Assembly (NCBI RefSeq): GCF_004349065.1
Contig: NZ_SMKZ01000001.1
Coordinates: 124,001 to 188,000, forward strand
Reading direction: 5' to 3'
DNA: 64,000 nt
DNA from: Jiangella asiatica
GTDB taxonomy: Bacteria; Actinomycetota; Actinomycetes; Jiangellales; Jiangellaceae
Shown here: positions 8,061 through 18,500 of the stretch, piece after piece
Layout: the number at the start of each line of letters is the position of its first letter
Numbering within the stretch: position 1 is the stretch's first letter
Program-made: the position numbers and the translations under genes
Notes under the pieces: model-generated
What the model saw: the letters and a program-made list of their open reading frames with translations, nothing else
What the model was told of the DNA's origin: nothing
The model's database searches: none

Positions 8061-9227
8061 GTGTCGCAACGACCTGGCACGCCGAGCCTGCTGCGGGCCA
8101 TCAACGACCGCAGCGCGCTGGAGCTGCTGCTCACGGCCGGGCCGCTGACCCGGGTCGACCTGGGCCGCCTGACCGGCCTGTCCAAGGTCACCGCGTCGCA
8201 GCTGTTGGCCCGGCTGCAGGAACGCGGCCTCGTCGAGGTGGTCGGCACCCGCTCGGCCGGCCGCGGGCCCAGCGCCGAGGTGTACGCCGTCCGTCCCGGC
8301 TGCTCGTACTCGATCGGGGTGGAGCTCAACCCCGACCTCGCGGTCGCCGGCGTCGCCGACGTCACCGGCGCCGTGGTCGGCCAGGTGTCGCAGCCGCTGG
8401 ACGGCGGGCCCGAGCCCAAGCGGCTCATCCACGACATGGCGCTGGCCGCCGCGGCCGAGGCCGGCATCCGCGTCGCCGACGTCGACGACGTCGTCATCGG
8501 TATGCCCGGTGTCGTCGACCCCACCAGCGGCGACATCGAGCTCTCCTTCGACCTGCCCGGATGGCACCGCGGCCTGCGCGACCTGCTCGCCGCCGACCTC
8601 GGGTGCGACGTCGCGTTCGAGAACGACGTCAACCTCGCCGCCGTCGCCGAACGGGCCGAGGGCGCCGCCCGCGACGTCGACGACATGGTGCTGCTGTGGG
8701 TCGGGCGCGGCGTCGGCCTCGCGGTCGTGCTGAGTGGTCACCTGCACCGCGGCGCGACCGGGGCGGCCGGCGAGATCGGATACCTGCCGATGCCCGGCGT
8801 CCCGTCCCCGGCCAGCGTCGAGCGGCCGGCGAAAGGCGCGTTCCAGGCGCTGGTCGGCGCCGGCGCCGTCGACGAGCTCGCCGACGAGCACGGCATCCTC
8901 GCCGACGGTGCGGCCGCGGCGGTGCGGGCCGCCCTGGCCGGCGGGTCGGCCGCGGAGGGGTTCCTGCGGGACTTCTCCCACCGGCTTGCCCTCGGCGTGG
9001 CGTCCGTCTGCGCCGTCGTCGACCCCGCGCTGGTCGTCATGGCGGGCGAGATCGGTGCGGCCGGCGGTCAGCGGCTGTGCGAGCTGGTCGGCGACGACGT
9101 GCGCCGGATCGCCCCGGTGAACCCGCGGGTGGTCCCGACGGCGGTCTCGTCCGCCCCCGTCCTGCGCGGCGCCGTCCTCACCGCCGTCACCCACGCCCGC
9201 GAGTACCTCTTCACCACCACCGACTGA
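8061..9227 (+). CDS. ROK-family transcriptional regulator
   Basis: 388 aa. The N-terminal winged helix (about 15-75: LLLTAGPLTRVDLGRLTGLS then VTASQLLARLQERGLVE) precedes a ROK sugar-binding domain with ENDVNLAAVAE in place of the kinase NDANAAA motif and GEIGYLPMPG where kinases have GEIGH. The CxCGxxGC zinc motif of active ROK kinases is absent, so this is a NagC/XylR-type regulator rather than a sugar kinase. It precedes a CUT1 transporter and a beta-N-acetylhexosaminidase on the same strand, which it probably controls; an amino sugar or disaccharide is a reasonable guess for the effector. Confidence 0.9.
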   Translation: MSQRPGTPSLLRAINDRSALELLLTAGPLTRVDLGRLTGLSKVTASQLLARLQERGLVEVVGTRSAGRGPSAEVYAVRPGCSYSIGVELNPDLAVAGVADVTGAVVGQVSQPLDGGPEPKRLIHDMALAAAAEAGIRVADVDDVVIGMPGVVDPTSGDIELSFDLPGWHRGLRDLLAADLGCDVAFENDVNLAAVAERAEGAARDVDDMVLLWVGRGVGLAVVLSGHLHRGATGAAGEIGYLPMPGVPSPASVERPAKGAFQALVGAGAVDELADEHGILADGAAAAVRAALAGGSAAEGFLRDFSHRLALGVASVCAVVDPALVVMAGEIGAAGGQRLCELVGDDVRRIAPVNPRVVPTAVSSAPVLRGAVLTAVTHAREYLFTTTD

Positions 9228-9279
9228 TCCCCGCGCCCTCGCCGTCCCCGCGGCGGGTGGGTGCACCCCGGCTCCGGCC

Positions 9280-9324
9280 GGAATGATCACGTTCAGCACG
9301 AGATCTCGTGTCGCACCATGCCTG
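9280..9324 (+). repeat. 45-bp inverted repeat, left copy
   Basis: Matches the reverse complement of 9511-9555 at 44 of 45 positions. It contains the perfect 14-bp palindrome CACGAGATCTCGTG at 9297-9310 and the segment GGAATGATCACGTTC at its outer end. No short target duplication is visible just outside the pair. Confidence 0.85.
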
Positions 9325-9510
9325 CACGCATGGTGAAGCACAGATGATCCTGGTGATGGCCCCGGATGGGTGGGTGCACTCCGTCCGTCGGCGGCGGTGA
9401 CGTGCTCGTCGCGAGCCGTTGCTCGGCGCATGGATCGGGGAGCGTGCGGATGGGCGCCGGTTGCTCGCGCTCCAGCCATCACGAGGAGATCTCGCGCATC
9501 ACCAGGCCTA

Positions 9511-9555
9511 CAAGCATGGTGCGACACGAGATCTCGTGCTGAACGTGATCATTCC
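9511..9555 (-). repeat. 45-bp inverted repeat, right copy
   Basis: Inverted partner of 9280-9324, with the same 14-bp palindrome at 9525-9538. The copies are separated by 186 bp, so the unit spans 276 bp. It could be the ends of a MITE-like element, a large cruciform, or two copies of a palindromic intergenic repeat inserted in opposite orientation. Confidence 0.85.
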
Positions 9556-9664
9556 CAACAGGGTGTTACGGAACTGTGACTGGCGGAATTGGCAGGAAAC
9601 CTTACAGTAGGGGCACATATAGAAAGGTCGCCTTCCAGTTTGCGCGTGCACAGGAGGAACCGCC

Positions 9665-10948
9665 GTGAACAGAGCACGACTACTCACCGCCGGCCTCGCC
9701 GCCGCGGCGCTCGCCCTCTCCGCGTGCGGCGGTGACGGCGACGACAGCACCGAACCCGCCGCCGGCGGCACCCCGGAACCCGCCGACATCCGGCTGTGGA
9801 TCAACGGACCCGACACCCCGCAGTCGATGCGCGACTGGCTGGTCGCGGAGTTCGAGGAGCAGAACCCCGGCTCGACGCTGACCATCGAGGAGCAGCAGTG
9901 GGAGGGTCTGGTCGACCGCCTGACGACGTCGCTGGGCAGCGAGTCGGAGACCCCGGACGTCGTGGAGGTCGGCAACACGCAGGCGCCGACGTTCACCACG
10001 GTCGGCGCGTTCAGCGACATCACCGACCTGCTGCCGGACCTGGGCGGCGACGACCTGCTGCAGGGCTTCGTCGAGGCCGGCAGCGCCGACGGCAAAACCT
10101 ACGCCGTCCCGCTGTACGCCGGGTCGGCCTACGTCTTCTACCGCAAGGACCTGTTCGCGGCGTCCGGCATCGAGATCCCGACGACGATGCAGGAGTTCGT
10201 CGACGCGGCGGTCAAGCTGAAGCAGGACAACGCCGACGTCCCGAACTTCTCCGGATTCTGGCTGCCCGGCCAGGACTGGCGTGACGGCGCCGCGTTCCTC
10301 TGGGACGCCGGCGGCGAGTTCGCCGTCGAGGAGGACGGCGAGTGGGTCGGCTCGCTGTCGTCGCCGGAGTCGCAGGCCGGCCTGGAGCTGGTGCAGCGGC
10401 TGTTCGCCGAGGCGTCGGGCGCTCCGAAGGACGCCAACGAGGCCGACGGGCACGTCCCGTTCTGCGCCGGTGAGGTCGGCATGGCGCTGCGCCCCGGCTG
10501 GCTGCGTGGCAGCATCGAGGACCCGGCGATCGGCTGCCCGGACATGATGGCCAACGTCGGCGTCTTCGCGCTGCCCGGCAGTGACGGGGAGCCCGCGCCG
10601 GTCCTGCTCGGCGGCTCCAACATCGCCGTCTCCGCCACCTCGCAGAACCAGGAGCTGGCCCGCAACCTGGTGGAGCTGATGCTCAGCGACGAGTTCCAGA
10701 GCCAGTACGCCGAGAACGGCCTCACCCCGGCCAAGACGTCGCTCGCCGCGGGCCTGGGCACCGACGAGTTCGCCGCGGCCACCGTCGAGGCCGTCACGAA
10801 CGCCAAGCTGACCCCGGCAGCGGCCGGCTGGGCGTCGGTCGAGGGGTCGCGGATCTTGGAGGACCTGTTCGTCGCGATCGCGAACGGTGGCGACGTCCAG
10901 CAGCTCGCCGAGGATGCCGATGCCGCCATCGCCGACCAGCTCGGCTAG
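9665..10948 (+). CDS. CUT1 sugar ABC transporter, substrate-binding lipoprotein
   Basis: 427-aa extracellular solute-binding protein of family 1. The signal peptide ends in the lipobox LSAC with Cys21, followed by an acidic linker. Typical segments are [52 protein letters not shown] and a C-terminal [18 protein letters not shown]. It captures a sugar or oligosaccharide at the membrane outer face for the two permeases that follow. GTG at 9665 has AGGAGGA 6 nt upstream. The downstream hexosaminidase suggests a GlcNAc-containing ligand; this is inferred from context only. Confidence 0.92.
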   Translation: MNRARLLTAGLAAAALALSACGGDGDDSTEPAAGGTPEPADIRLWINGPDTPQSMRDWLVAEFEEQNPGSTLTIEEQQWEGLVDRLTTSLGSESETPDVVEVGNTQAPTFTTVGAFSDITDLLPDLGGDDLLQGFVEAGSADGKTYAVPLYAGSAYVFYRKDLFAASGIEIPTTMQEFVDAAVKLKQDNADVPNFSGFWLPGQDWRDGAAFLWDAGGEFAVEEDGEWVGSLSSPESQAGLELVQRLFAEASGAPKDANEADGHVPFCAGEVGMALRPGWLRGSIEDPAIGCPDMMANVGVFALPGSDGEPAPVLLGGSNIAVSATSQNQELARNLVELMLSDEFQSQYAENGLTPAKTSLAAGLGTDEFAAATVEAVTNAKLTPAAAGWASVEGSRILEDLFVAIANGGDVQQLAEDADAAIADQLG

Positions 10949-11912
10949 TCCGGCCGGGCCCGTCCCCGCGGGCGCGCCGTCCGCGGGCGCCGGCGCGCCG
11001 GCGGGTGGGGGCAAGCCCCGCCGGCGCCGCGAGGGCCTGCTGCCGTATGTGCTGCTGGTGCCGGCGGTGCTGGTGCTGGCCGCCGCGCTGGGCTACCCGC
11101 TGGTGCGCCAGGCGGTGATGTCGTTCCAGGAGTACGGGCTGGCACAGCAGTTCGGCCAGCCGCCGCAGTGGGTGGGGCTGGACAACTACGTCGAGCTGGT
11201 CACCGACTCCTACCTGTGGACGGTCATCGTCCGATCGGTGGTGTTCTGCCTGGCGAACGCGGCCATCACGATGGTGCTGGGCGTGGCGCTCGCCGTGCTC
11301 ATGACGCTGACCGGCACCGGTCCGCGGCTCACGCTGCAGATCGGGCTGCTGCTGGCTTGGGCGATGCCGCACCTGGCGTCGCTGACGGTGTGGCAGTGGC
11401 TGTTCGAGGCTCAGTACGGCGTCATCAACTGGGTGCTGGTCAGGGCCGGGTTCGAGCAGTTCGCCGGGCACTCGTGGCTGATCGACCAGCTCTCGTTCTT
11501 CGTCGTGGCGACGGTCATCGTCGTGTGGATGAGCGTGCCGTTCGTGGCGTTCGCGGTCTACGCCGGGCTGACGCAGGTGCCGGGCGAGCTGCACGAGGCG
11601 GCCGCCATCGACGGCGCCTCGGCCTGGCAGCGGTTCCGCGCCATCACGATGCCGCTGGTCAGGCCGGTGCTGCTGATCGTCGGCCTGCTGCAGATCATCT
11701 GGGACCTGAAGGTCTTCACGCAGATCTTCGTGCTGCAGGACGCCGGCGGCGTCACCGCGGAGACGAACCTCATCGGCACCTACATCTACCGGCTGGGTCT
11801 TGGCGAGGGGGAGTTCGGGATGGCGGCCGCGGCGTCGTGGTTCATGTTGCTGCTCACCGTCACGTTGAGCCTCTACTACGTCCGCGTCCTGGTCCGCGAG
11901 GAGGAGCTGTGA
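10914..11912 (+). CDS. CUT1 sugar ABC permease (MalF-like)
   Basis: About 332 aa. A Pro/Ala/Gly-rich cytosolic N-terminal tail (about 1-40) precedes six predicted membrane segments beginning [22 protein letters not shown]. The EAA-type loop is [21 protein letters not shown] near residues 225-245, the contact site for the ABC ATPase. The start overlaps the binding-protein gene by 35 bp; ATG 10914 and ATG 10920 are both possible, and GTG 10887 is less likely. The stop overlaps the next permease by 4 bp. No ATPase gene is present, so a shared MsiK/MsmK-type ATPase elsewhere is implied. Confidence 0.9.
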   Translation: MPMPPSPTSSASPAGPVPAGAPSAGAGAPAGGGKPRRRREGLLPYVLLVPAVLVLAAALGYPLVRQAVMSFQEYGLAQQFGQPPQWVGLDNYVELVTDSYLWTVIVRSVVFCLANAAITMVLGVALAVLMTLTGTGPRLTLQIGLLLAWAMPHLASLTVWQWLFEAQYGVINWVLVRAGFEQFAGHSWLIDQLSFFVVATVIVVWMSVPFVAFAVYAGLTQVPGELHEAAAIDGASAWQRFRAITMPLVRPVLLIVGLLQIIWDLKVFTQIFVLQDAGGVTAETNLIGTYIYRLGLGEGEFGMAAAASWFMLLLTVTLSLYYVRVLVREEEL

Positions 11913-12823
11913 GCACGCTGACACCGTCGACGACGGCGACAGGTGACCGGCCGCGCGGGCCGCGCTCAGCGCCGCCGCGTCCGAAGCTGCGGCGCTCGTC
12001 GCCGCGGCGCCGTCGCAGGTGGTTCGGCGCCCTGGCCGTGGCGATCGCGGTCGTCTGGGCGTTCCCGGTCTACTGGATGCTGAACAGCTCGTTCCTGCCG
12101 TTCAACCGCATCCGCAGTCCGGAGCCGACGTTCTTCCCGGTGGGCGGGACGGTGGCGGCCTACGAGCGCGTCTTCGAGAGCAACTTCCTCAGCGCGCTGC
12201 GGGTCAGCGCGACCGTCACGCTGATCACCGTGGCCGCGGCGCTGCTGTTCGCGTTCCTGGCGGCGCTGGCGCTGTCGCGCTTCCGGTTCCGCGGCCGCCG
12301 CAGCTTCTTGTTGGCGGTGCTGATCATCCAGATGATCCCCGCCGAGGGACTGTTCATCTCGCAGTTCAAGCTGCTGGAGGGGTGGCAGTTGCTGAACAGC
12401 GTGGTCGGGCTGTCGCTGCTGTATGTGGCCGCGGTGGTGCCGTTCACCATCTGGATGCTCCGCGGGTTCGTCAACGGCGTTCCGCGTGAGCTGGAGGAGG
12501 CGGCGCTCGTCGACGGCTGCAGCCGGGTGCAGGCGTTCTTCCGCATCACGCTCCCGTTGCTGGCGCCAGGCCTGGTCGCCAGCGGGGTGTACGCGTTCCT
12601 GCAGGCCTGGAACGAGTTCACGCTGGCGCTCGTGGTCATGACGAGACCGGACAACATGACGCTTCCGCTGTGGCTCAAGACGTTCACCGAGGCCAATCGG
12701 GCCAGCGACTGGGCCGGTATCATGGCCGGCAGCGTGGTGATCGCGATCCCTGTGATGATCTTCTTCCTGTTCGTCCAGCACCGGATGACCTCGGGTCTGG
12801 TGTCAGGGGCGGTGAAGGGCTGA
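11909..12823 (+). CDS. CUT1 sugar ABC permease (MalG-like)
   Basis: 304 aa. A basic N-terminal tail (PRRRRRWFG) precedes six predicted membrane spans, starting [20 protein letters not shown]. The EAA loop is [20 protein letters not shown], followed by [13 protein letters not shown] and WNEFTLALV, typical of MalG/UgpE. GTG at 11909 overlaps the MalF-like stop (GTGA) with GAGGAG just upstream. It forms the transmembrane heterodimer with the preceding permease. Confidence 0.92.
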   Translation: MSTLTPSTTATGDRPRGPRSAPPRPKLRRSSPRRRRRWFGALAVAIAVVWAFPVYWMLNSSFLPFNRIRSPEPTFFPVGGTVAAYERVFESNFLSALRVSATVTLITVAAALLFAFLAALALSRFRFRGRRSFLLAVLIIQMIPAEGLFISQFKLLEGWQLLNSVVGLSLLYVAAVVPFTIWMLRGFVNGVPRELEEAALVDGCSRVQAFFRITLPLLAPGLVASGVYAFLQAWNEFTLALVVMTRPDNMTLPLWLKTFTEANRASDWAGIMAGSVVIAIPVMIFFLFVQHRMTSGLVSGAVKG

Positions 12824-12824
12824 C

Positions 12825-14336
12825 ATGACCGATCTGCACGCGGGCCGCGCGGAGCTGCGCCGGCTCGCCCTCGCCACGATGTTTCCGGGCTTCCTCGGTG
12901 CCGCCACGCCGCCGGCCTGGCTGAGGCGGCTGGCGGCCGAAGGGCTGGGCGGCGTCGTCCTGTTCGGCCGCAACGTCGACCCCTCGCGGGGTGACGCCGG
13001 CGTGGCGGAGCTGACGGCCGCGCTGCGCGAGGCCAACCCGGACCTCCTGGTCGGCATCGACGAGGAGGGCGGCGACGTCACCCGGCTCGACGTCGCGGCT
13101 GGCTCGACGCTGCCCGGCAACGCCGCGCTCGGTGCGCTGGACGACCCGGAGGCGTCGGAGCGGGTGGCGGCCGAGATCGCGGCCAGGCTCCGGGCCTGCG
13201 GCGTCCACCTCAACTTCGCGCCGGTGGCCGACGTCGACTCCAACCCGCAGAACCCGGTCATCGGGGCTCGGTCGTTCGGCTTCGACCCGGACCTGGTGTC
13301 GCGGCACGTCGCGGCGTTCGTCGCCGGCCAGCAGGCGCAGGGCGTCGCCGCCACCGCCAAGCACTTCCCGGGCCACGGCGGCACCAGCGAGGACAGCCAC
13401 CTCACCGTCCCGTCCATCCACGACTCGCTGGAGGTCATCCACCAGCGCGACCTGCCGCCGTTCCGGGCCGCGGTCAAGGCAGACGTGAAGATCGTGATGA
13501 CGGCGCACATCCGGTTCCCCGCCATCGACGGCGAGCGGCCGGCGACGCTGTCCGGCCCGGTCATCACCGGGCTGCTGCGCGAGGAGCTCGGCTACGACGG
13601 CCTCGTCATGACCGACGGCATGGACATGCACGCCATCAGCCGCACCGTCGGGCATCCCGAGGGAGCCGTGCTGGCGTTGCTGGCCGGTGTCGACGCGCTC
13701 TGTGTGGGCGGCGACACCGTCGGCCCGGAGACGCTGGAGGCGATGGCGTCCGCGCTGGTCGAGGCGGTGGAGTCCGGCCGCCTACCGGAGCAGCGGCTGG
13801 CCGAGGCGGCCGGGCGGGTGGCGTCGCTGCGCCGCTGGCTGGCCGGGGTCACGCCGGTCCCGGTCGCCGCGGGCGCCGCCACCGGCGCCGCGCGGCGCGC
13901 GGTGACCACGGCCGGTGACCTGCGACTGGAGGCGCCGCCGCTGGTGCTGCAGCTCGAGGACGAGCCGTCCATGGCCGCCGGGCCGATCCCGTGGGGGGTG
14001 GCCGAGCACCTGGCGGCGCGGGTGCCGGGCACCGTCGTCGTCCGGCTGACCGAGGCGGGGCCGGACCTCGCCGGGGTGCTGGCCGAACACCCGGACCGGC
14101 GGGTCGTCGTCGGTGTCCGAGGGGTGCGGCGCCGGCCCTGGCAGGTCGGTCTGGTGGCGGCGGCCCGGGAGCTGCGGCCGGACCTCGTCGTCGTCGACCA
14201 CGACGTGAACCCGGTGGCCGACGTGCTCGGCGAGCACCACGTGCTCACCTACGGTGCCGCCCGGGTGACCGCCGAGGCCGCTGCCGACATTTTGGCAAGC
14301 CACTCAGGGGTGTCTGAGCCCGGCTCAGCGACGTGA
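12825..14336 (+). CDS. Glycoside hydrolase family 3 beta-N-acetylhexosaminidase (NagZ-like)
   Basis: 503 aa. The TIM-barrel domain has the family 3 signature KHFPGHG at residues 179-185 (His180 and His184; NagZ enzymes use a His in the catalytic loop) and the nucleophile in MTDGMDM (Asp264). A C-terminal alpha/beta domain (about 350-500) is longer than in minimal NagZ, as in two-domain Gram-positive members. No signal peptide is evident, so it likely acts in the cytoplasm on imported N-acetylglucosaminides. ATG 12825 lies 1 bp after the MalG-like stop, so it closes the transporter operon. Its 3' end overlaps the convergent LacI gene by 12 bp. Confidence 0.9.
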   Translation: MTDLHAGRAELRRLALATMFPGFLGAATPPAWLRRLAAEGLGGVVLFGRNVDPSRGDAGVAELTAALREANPDLLVGIDEEGGDVTRLDVAAGSTLPGNAALGALDDPEASERVAAEIAARLRACGVHLNFAPVADVDSNPQNPVIGARSFGFDPDLVSRHVAAFVAGQQAQGVAATAKHFPGHGGTSEDSHLTVPSIHDSLEVIHQRDLPPFRAAVKADVKIVMTAHIRFPAIDGERPATLSGPVITGLLREELGYDGLVMTDGMDMHAISRTVGHPEGAVLALLAGVDALCVGGDTVGPETLEAMASALVEAVESGRLPEQRLAEAAGRVASLRRWLAGVTPVPVAAGAATGAARRAVTTAGDLRLEAPPLVLQLEDEPSMAAGPIPWGVAEHLAARVPGTVVVRLTEAGPDLAGVLAEHPDRRVVVGVRGVRRRPWQVGLVAAARELRPDLVVVDHDVNPVADVLGEHHVLTYGAARVTAEAAADILASHSGVSEPGSAT

Positions 14337-15347
14337 GGAGTCGCGCACGGTCAGCTGCGGGTGGAACACGACCCGCTCGTGTCGGTGGCCCTCGTCCTCG
14401 GCGATCTCGGCCAGCACCAGCTGCGCGGCCCGGTAGCCCAGGCCGTACTTCGGCTGGCCGACGGAGGTGAGCGGGATGGTGGCCTCCGCGGCGAGGTCGA
14501 TGTCGTCGTAGCCGGCGACGGGGACGTCGCCGGGCACCGCGATGCCGGCCCGCGTGAGCCGGCGGGTGACACCGATGGCGAGCAGGTCGTTCGTGCAGAA
14601 GACGGCGTCGGGCAGCGCCGGCCCCTTGAGCAGCTGGCCGGCCGCCTCCACCCCGTCGTTGATGGTCATGGAGGCGGCGGTGACCTCGGTGAGCGCGTCG
14701 GCCGGCAGCCCGGCGGCCTTGATCGCCTGGCGGGCGCCGCGGCGCCGGTCGGCACACGGCCGCAGCGAGACGGGGCCGTTGACGAGCGCGACGCTGCGCG
14801 CGCCGAGGCTCAGCAGGTGCTCCGTGGCGATCCGGCCGCCCTCGACGTCGTCGACCGCGACCGAGCAGAACTCGCTGGTACGCACGGACCGGTGCACGCA
14901 CACCACGCGTGAGCCGCGGTCGCGCAGCGCGGCGAGCCGGTCGGGGATCGCGGCCAGCGGGTTGATGACGACACCGGCGACCCGGTGCTCCTCGAGCACG
15001 TCGAGGTAGCGGTCCTCCTTCGCCGGGTCCTGGTCGCTGTTGCACAGCACGACGGCCACGTTGCTCTCGCCCGCGGCGTCGACGGCGCCGCGGGCGACCT
15101 CGGCGAAGAACGGGTTGGTGATGTCGGGCACCACCAGGCCGATCATCCGGCTGCGCCCGGAGCGCAGGTCCGCGGCACCCCGGTTCGGGACGAAGTTCAG
15201 CCGGTCGATGGCGTCCTGGACCCGCCGGCGCGTCCGCTCGGCCACCACCTCGGGCCGGTTCAGCACGTTCGAGACCGTGCCGATGGAGACGCCCGCGAGC
15301 TGGGCGACCTCGCGGATGCCTGTTGGCAGGCGACTCTGTTTCGTCAT
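14325..15347 (-). CDS. LacI-family transcriptional repressor
   Basis: 340 aa. The N-terminal LacI helix-turn-helix is IREVAQLAGVSIGTVSNVLN with hinge NFVPNRGAADLRSGRS. A periplasmic-binding-protein-like effector domain follows (IGLVVPDITNPFFAEVARGA; GYDDIDLAAEATIPLTSVGQP). It diverges from the glycosidase/ABC operon at 15569 and most likely represses it. A palindrome sits directly at its own start codon (15347-15360), with GGAGG just beyond it, suggesting autoregulation. Confidence 0.93.
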   Translation of the reverse strand: MTKQSRLPTGIREVAQLAGVSIGTVSNVLNRPEVVAERTRRRVQDAIDRLNFVPNRGAADLRSGRSRMIGLVVPDITNPFFAEVARGAVDAAGESNVAVVLCNSDQDPAKEDRYLDVLEEHRVAGVVINPLAAIPDRLAALRDRGSRVVCVHRSVRTSEFCSVAVDDVEGGRIATEHLLSLGARSVALVNGPVSLRPCADRRRGARQAIKAAGLPADALTEVTAASMTINDGVEAAGQLLKGPALPDAVFCTNDLLAIGVTRRLTRAGIAVPGDVPVAGYDDIDLAAEATIPLTSVGQPKYGLGYRAAQLVLAEIAEDEGHRHERVVFHPQLTVRDSSRR

Positions 15348-15360
15348 TGAACCGGATCAA
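15347..15360. promoter_or_regulatory. Putative LacI operator at the repressor start codon
   Basis: TTGAACCGGATCAA is a 14-bp palindrome matching its reverse complement at 12 of 14 positions, with the central CCGG typical of LacI/PurR operators. It lies between the Shine-Dalgarno (GGAGG on the minus strand, plus-strand CCTCC at 15361-15365) and the ATG, so a bound repressor would block its own transcript. The half-site TTGAACCG recurs near 15511-15519. Confidence 0.55.
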
Positions 15361-15468
15361 CCTCCAATGCTCTGATAGACGCATTGTGCCATGTTTCCGT
15401 GGCCGGTGACTGCCCTGGTCAGCGCGAACGTTGCGGCGCGGTGCCGAGGAGCGCGGCGAGAACCGGTG

Positions 15469-15522
15469 TTGACGGGCCTGCGGCGAGGCGTTAGCTTCGC
15501 GGCAGTAAAAACGGTTCAATAC
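15469..15522 (+). promoter_or_regulatory. Promoter and operator half-site of the glycosidase/ABC operon
   Basis: TTGACG at 15469-15474, a 17-bp spacer and TAGCTT at 15492-15497 form a good sigma-70-like promoter. Just downstream, 15506-15522 (TAAAAACGGTTCAATAC) carries in reverse the half-site TTGAACCG found in the operator at 15347. A LacI dimer here would sit at about +2 to +18 and block initiation or elongation. Confidence 0.55.
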
Positions 15523-15568
15523 TTCGCAGCGCGGCTCGCAACCTGATCCCACCGACAGGAGAGGTGCC

Positions 15569-18500
15569 ATGACGCCCGGTACGCATCGCCCGCACCGCAG
15601 GCCCGGCCACACCACGTCGTCGCGTCGCCTGCTTTCCGCACTCGTCGCTGCCGGCGCCGTGCTCGCCACGCTGGCCGGCACGACGCCGGTGGGCGCCGCG
15701 ACGACGTCGGGCCCGGCCACCGCCACCGCCGCCGCGTCCACCGCGGGCTGGTCGGTCGAGCAGGACGAGGGCGCCGGGACGGTCACCATGTGCGGCGAGC
15801 GGTACTGCGCCGTCCTCGACGTCGACGGTGGCGCCGTCGTCCGCAGCCTCACCGTCGACGGTCACGAGCAGCTCGACCACGCGCGGGGCCTGCACTCCAG
15901 CCTGACGGCGGACGGTGGCGAGGTCACCTCGCTTGAGCTCGCGGCCGACCCGGAGGTCGCGGTCGACGGCGCCACGGTCGAGGTGCGGTTCACCACCGAG
16001 CTGGCCGCCGAGTCCTGGACGTTCGCCGTCAGCGCCGACGCCCTCGACTTCACGTTGCGGCGGACCTACGCCGCCGACACCAGCCTGATCGAGCAGGGCA
16101 CGCCGGCGCTCACGTTCGCCGACGGCGCCGTCGAGCAGATCCGCTGGCCGGGCGACGGCGGCAACTTCCCCGTCGGCGGGCACCTGGTCGACAGCTACCA
16201 GGAGAGCTGGCTGGCCGGCGGCGACAACCTCGACACCAACATCCGCACGTCGAAGGAGCAGGTGTCGTTCGATCTGCTCAGCGCCACGACCGAGACCGCA
16301 CTGACCGTCACCGGCCGGACCGCCCGCGACGGCGTCGACTCCGGCCGTGCCACGGAGCTCTGGCGCTCGGGGGAGGACGCCGGGGCGGTGCTGAACGCCG
16401 CGGTGGCGACGGCCGCCGGCGGCCTGCGCTACGCGGGGCCGAACCCGCTGGGTTACGGCTACCAGACCACCAAGGACGGCTCGCCGGTCTTCCAGCCGGT
16501 GCCGGTGACGGCCGGCCAGGTGGACGAGGTCACTCTCGAGCTCGGGGTTGCCGACCACGAGGACTACTACGACCTGGGCGAGCTGGAGGGGGTCGACGAG
16601 GACGCTCTCAGCGCGGCGGTCAACGACTACGCGCGCTGGATGATGCAGGACGTCGACAAGGGCGCCTCGACCGAGCAGCCGCAGCTGCAGTCGGAGGTCC
16701 CGCCGCTGGAGATGCACTGGATCGGGCAGCTGCTGGAGCTGTTCCCGGAGGCCGGCTCCATCGGCGCGTTCCAGGCCGGGCTCGAAGACATCCGCGACCA
16801 CCTGATCGAGCCGTCGGGGCGGGTCATCTGCTGCTACCCGGGCTTCGGCTCCACCTGGGGCCACGACTACGGCGACCAGGTGTCCGGCTACGCGCTGGGC
16901 GTGGCCAAGGCGTACGAGCTCTCCGGCGACGGGGACTGGCTGGCGTCGATGGAGCAAAGCGTCGACCGCGCCCTGGACCACCTCGTCACCCGATGGACCG
17001 AGCCGGCCACCCGGTTCGTCCGAAACGTCAAGCCGGACCTGAGCGAGGCCGACTACGACAACGATTACTGGGAGAGCTCGACGGGGGAATTCAACGGCTA
17101 CACAACGGTCCTGCTCTACGACGCGCTGACGCGGTGGGCGGAGCTGGAGCGCGAGGTGCTCGGCGACGAGGCCCGCGCCGGCGAGCTGACCGCGCTGGCC
17201 GACACGATCCGAACCCACTTCAACCGCGACGTCGCCGACGGCGGCTTCTGGTCGCCCGAGACGAACACGTTCCTGTACGGCACGGGCAACCAGGACGCCC
17301 TCTACCTGCCGGTCAACGCGGCCGTACTGAAGACCGACATCACCGACCGCGACCGCATGCTGGCGATCGTCCGGGCCATCGAGGCACATAACGCCGAGCA
17401 CAACCACGACCTGCACCCCATGAACGTCCGTGACCTCTACGTCGAGGACGCGATCGCGCGGACGGCCGGCAAGGGCGGGGAGAACGGGGGGTGGTACGGC
17501 GCTCCGGACGGCGACTACTACGCCGGGCTGCCGCTGCTGGACGATCCGCAGGTGCTGCAGACCGCGGTTGCGAGCTTCCTGTTGCGCTACCAGGCCGACG
17601 GGTTCCACGGTGCGACGGCGTGGGACCGTGACAACCCGCTGAGCAGCACCGCGTCGGGGGTCTGGTTCCCCACGACGGTGATGCCGGCGTGGGGGCTCTA
17701 CCACTACGGCTACGGCCTGCAGCCCGAGCACGACCGGCTGGTGCTGGCGCCGTACCTCACCGACGCGATGAGCGGGTCGTCGGTGCACTACACCTGGCGG
17801 CAGGTCCCGCTGACGGTCACCTACGCCGACCCGCTGTCGTACCAGATCTCCGTGCGCGGCGAGCTGCCCACGCCGGTCACCGTGCGCTGGCAGAACCAGA
17901 CGCCGGGCGAGGAGTACCGGGTGCTGCTCGGCCCGGGTCGTGCGCGAACGGTCACCGCCGACGCCGCCGGCACCGTCGAGGCCGAGCTGCCGGCCGGTTC
18001 CCGCGGCCCGCTGTGGGCGCGCTGCCTGACCTGCACCGCGCCCGAAACCGCCGACCCGAGCGGATCCGGCCCGGCGGTGGAGGACTACGACGCCGACGGA
18101 GCGCCGCTGCGCTCGGACGGCTACGACCAGGTCGGCATGCGAGTGGCCGTCGGCCCGCACCCGGTGGAGGTCACCAGCCTCGGCCGGTTCAAGGCCGAGG
18201 GCAACGAGGACGTCCACCGCGTGAAGATCGTCGACGTCGAGGGCCGGATCGTCGCGTCGGCGGCCGTCGACCTGAGCGGCCGGCCCGACGCCGACGGCTT
18301 CGTGTCCGCCGCGCTGTCCGAGCCGGTCACCCTCCGGCCCGGGCTGTACTACGTCGTCAGCTCCGAGACCCGAGGCGGCGACGCCTGGCATGACGCCGGC
18401 GGTACGGTGACGGCCGGCGACGGTGTCACGGTGCTCGGGGCGGTGTCCGGGCGCGACTTCGCGGTCGCGGCCGAGGGCGCCACCGCGTTCGGGCCGGTGA

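Larger units (their letters stand above)
9228..9664. other. Repeat-rich intergenic region upstream of sugar ABC operon
   Basis: 437 bp with no convincing gene. It holds two 45-bp inverted repeats (9280-9324 and 9511-9555), a direct repeat GGGTGGGTGCAC at 9255-9266 and 9368-9379, and a further loosely matching inverted extension inside the repeats. The last 100 bp are less GC-rich (GGAATTGGCAGG, then TATAGA at 9618-9623 as a possible -10) and end in AGGAGGA at 9652-9658, the Shine-Dalgarno of the GTG at 9665. Short open frames here have no coding signature. Confidence 0.6.

Noticed and set aside
9280-9555. CRISPR array or insertion sequence
   Set aside because: There are only two copies in inverted orientation, no regular spacers, no transposase frame and no evident target duplication.
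14325-14336. Overlap of GH3 and LacI genes as a possible fusion or error
   Set aside because: The genes converge and a short tail-to-tail overlap is ordinary; both proteins have complete family lengths.
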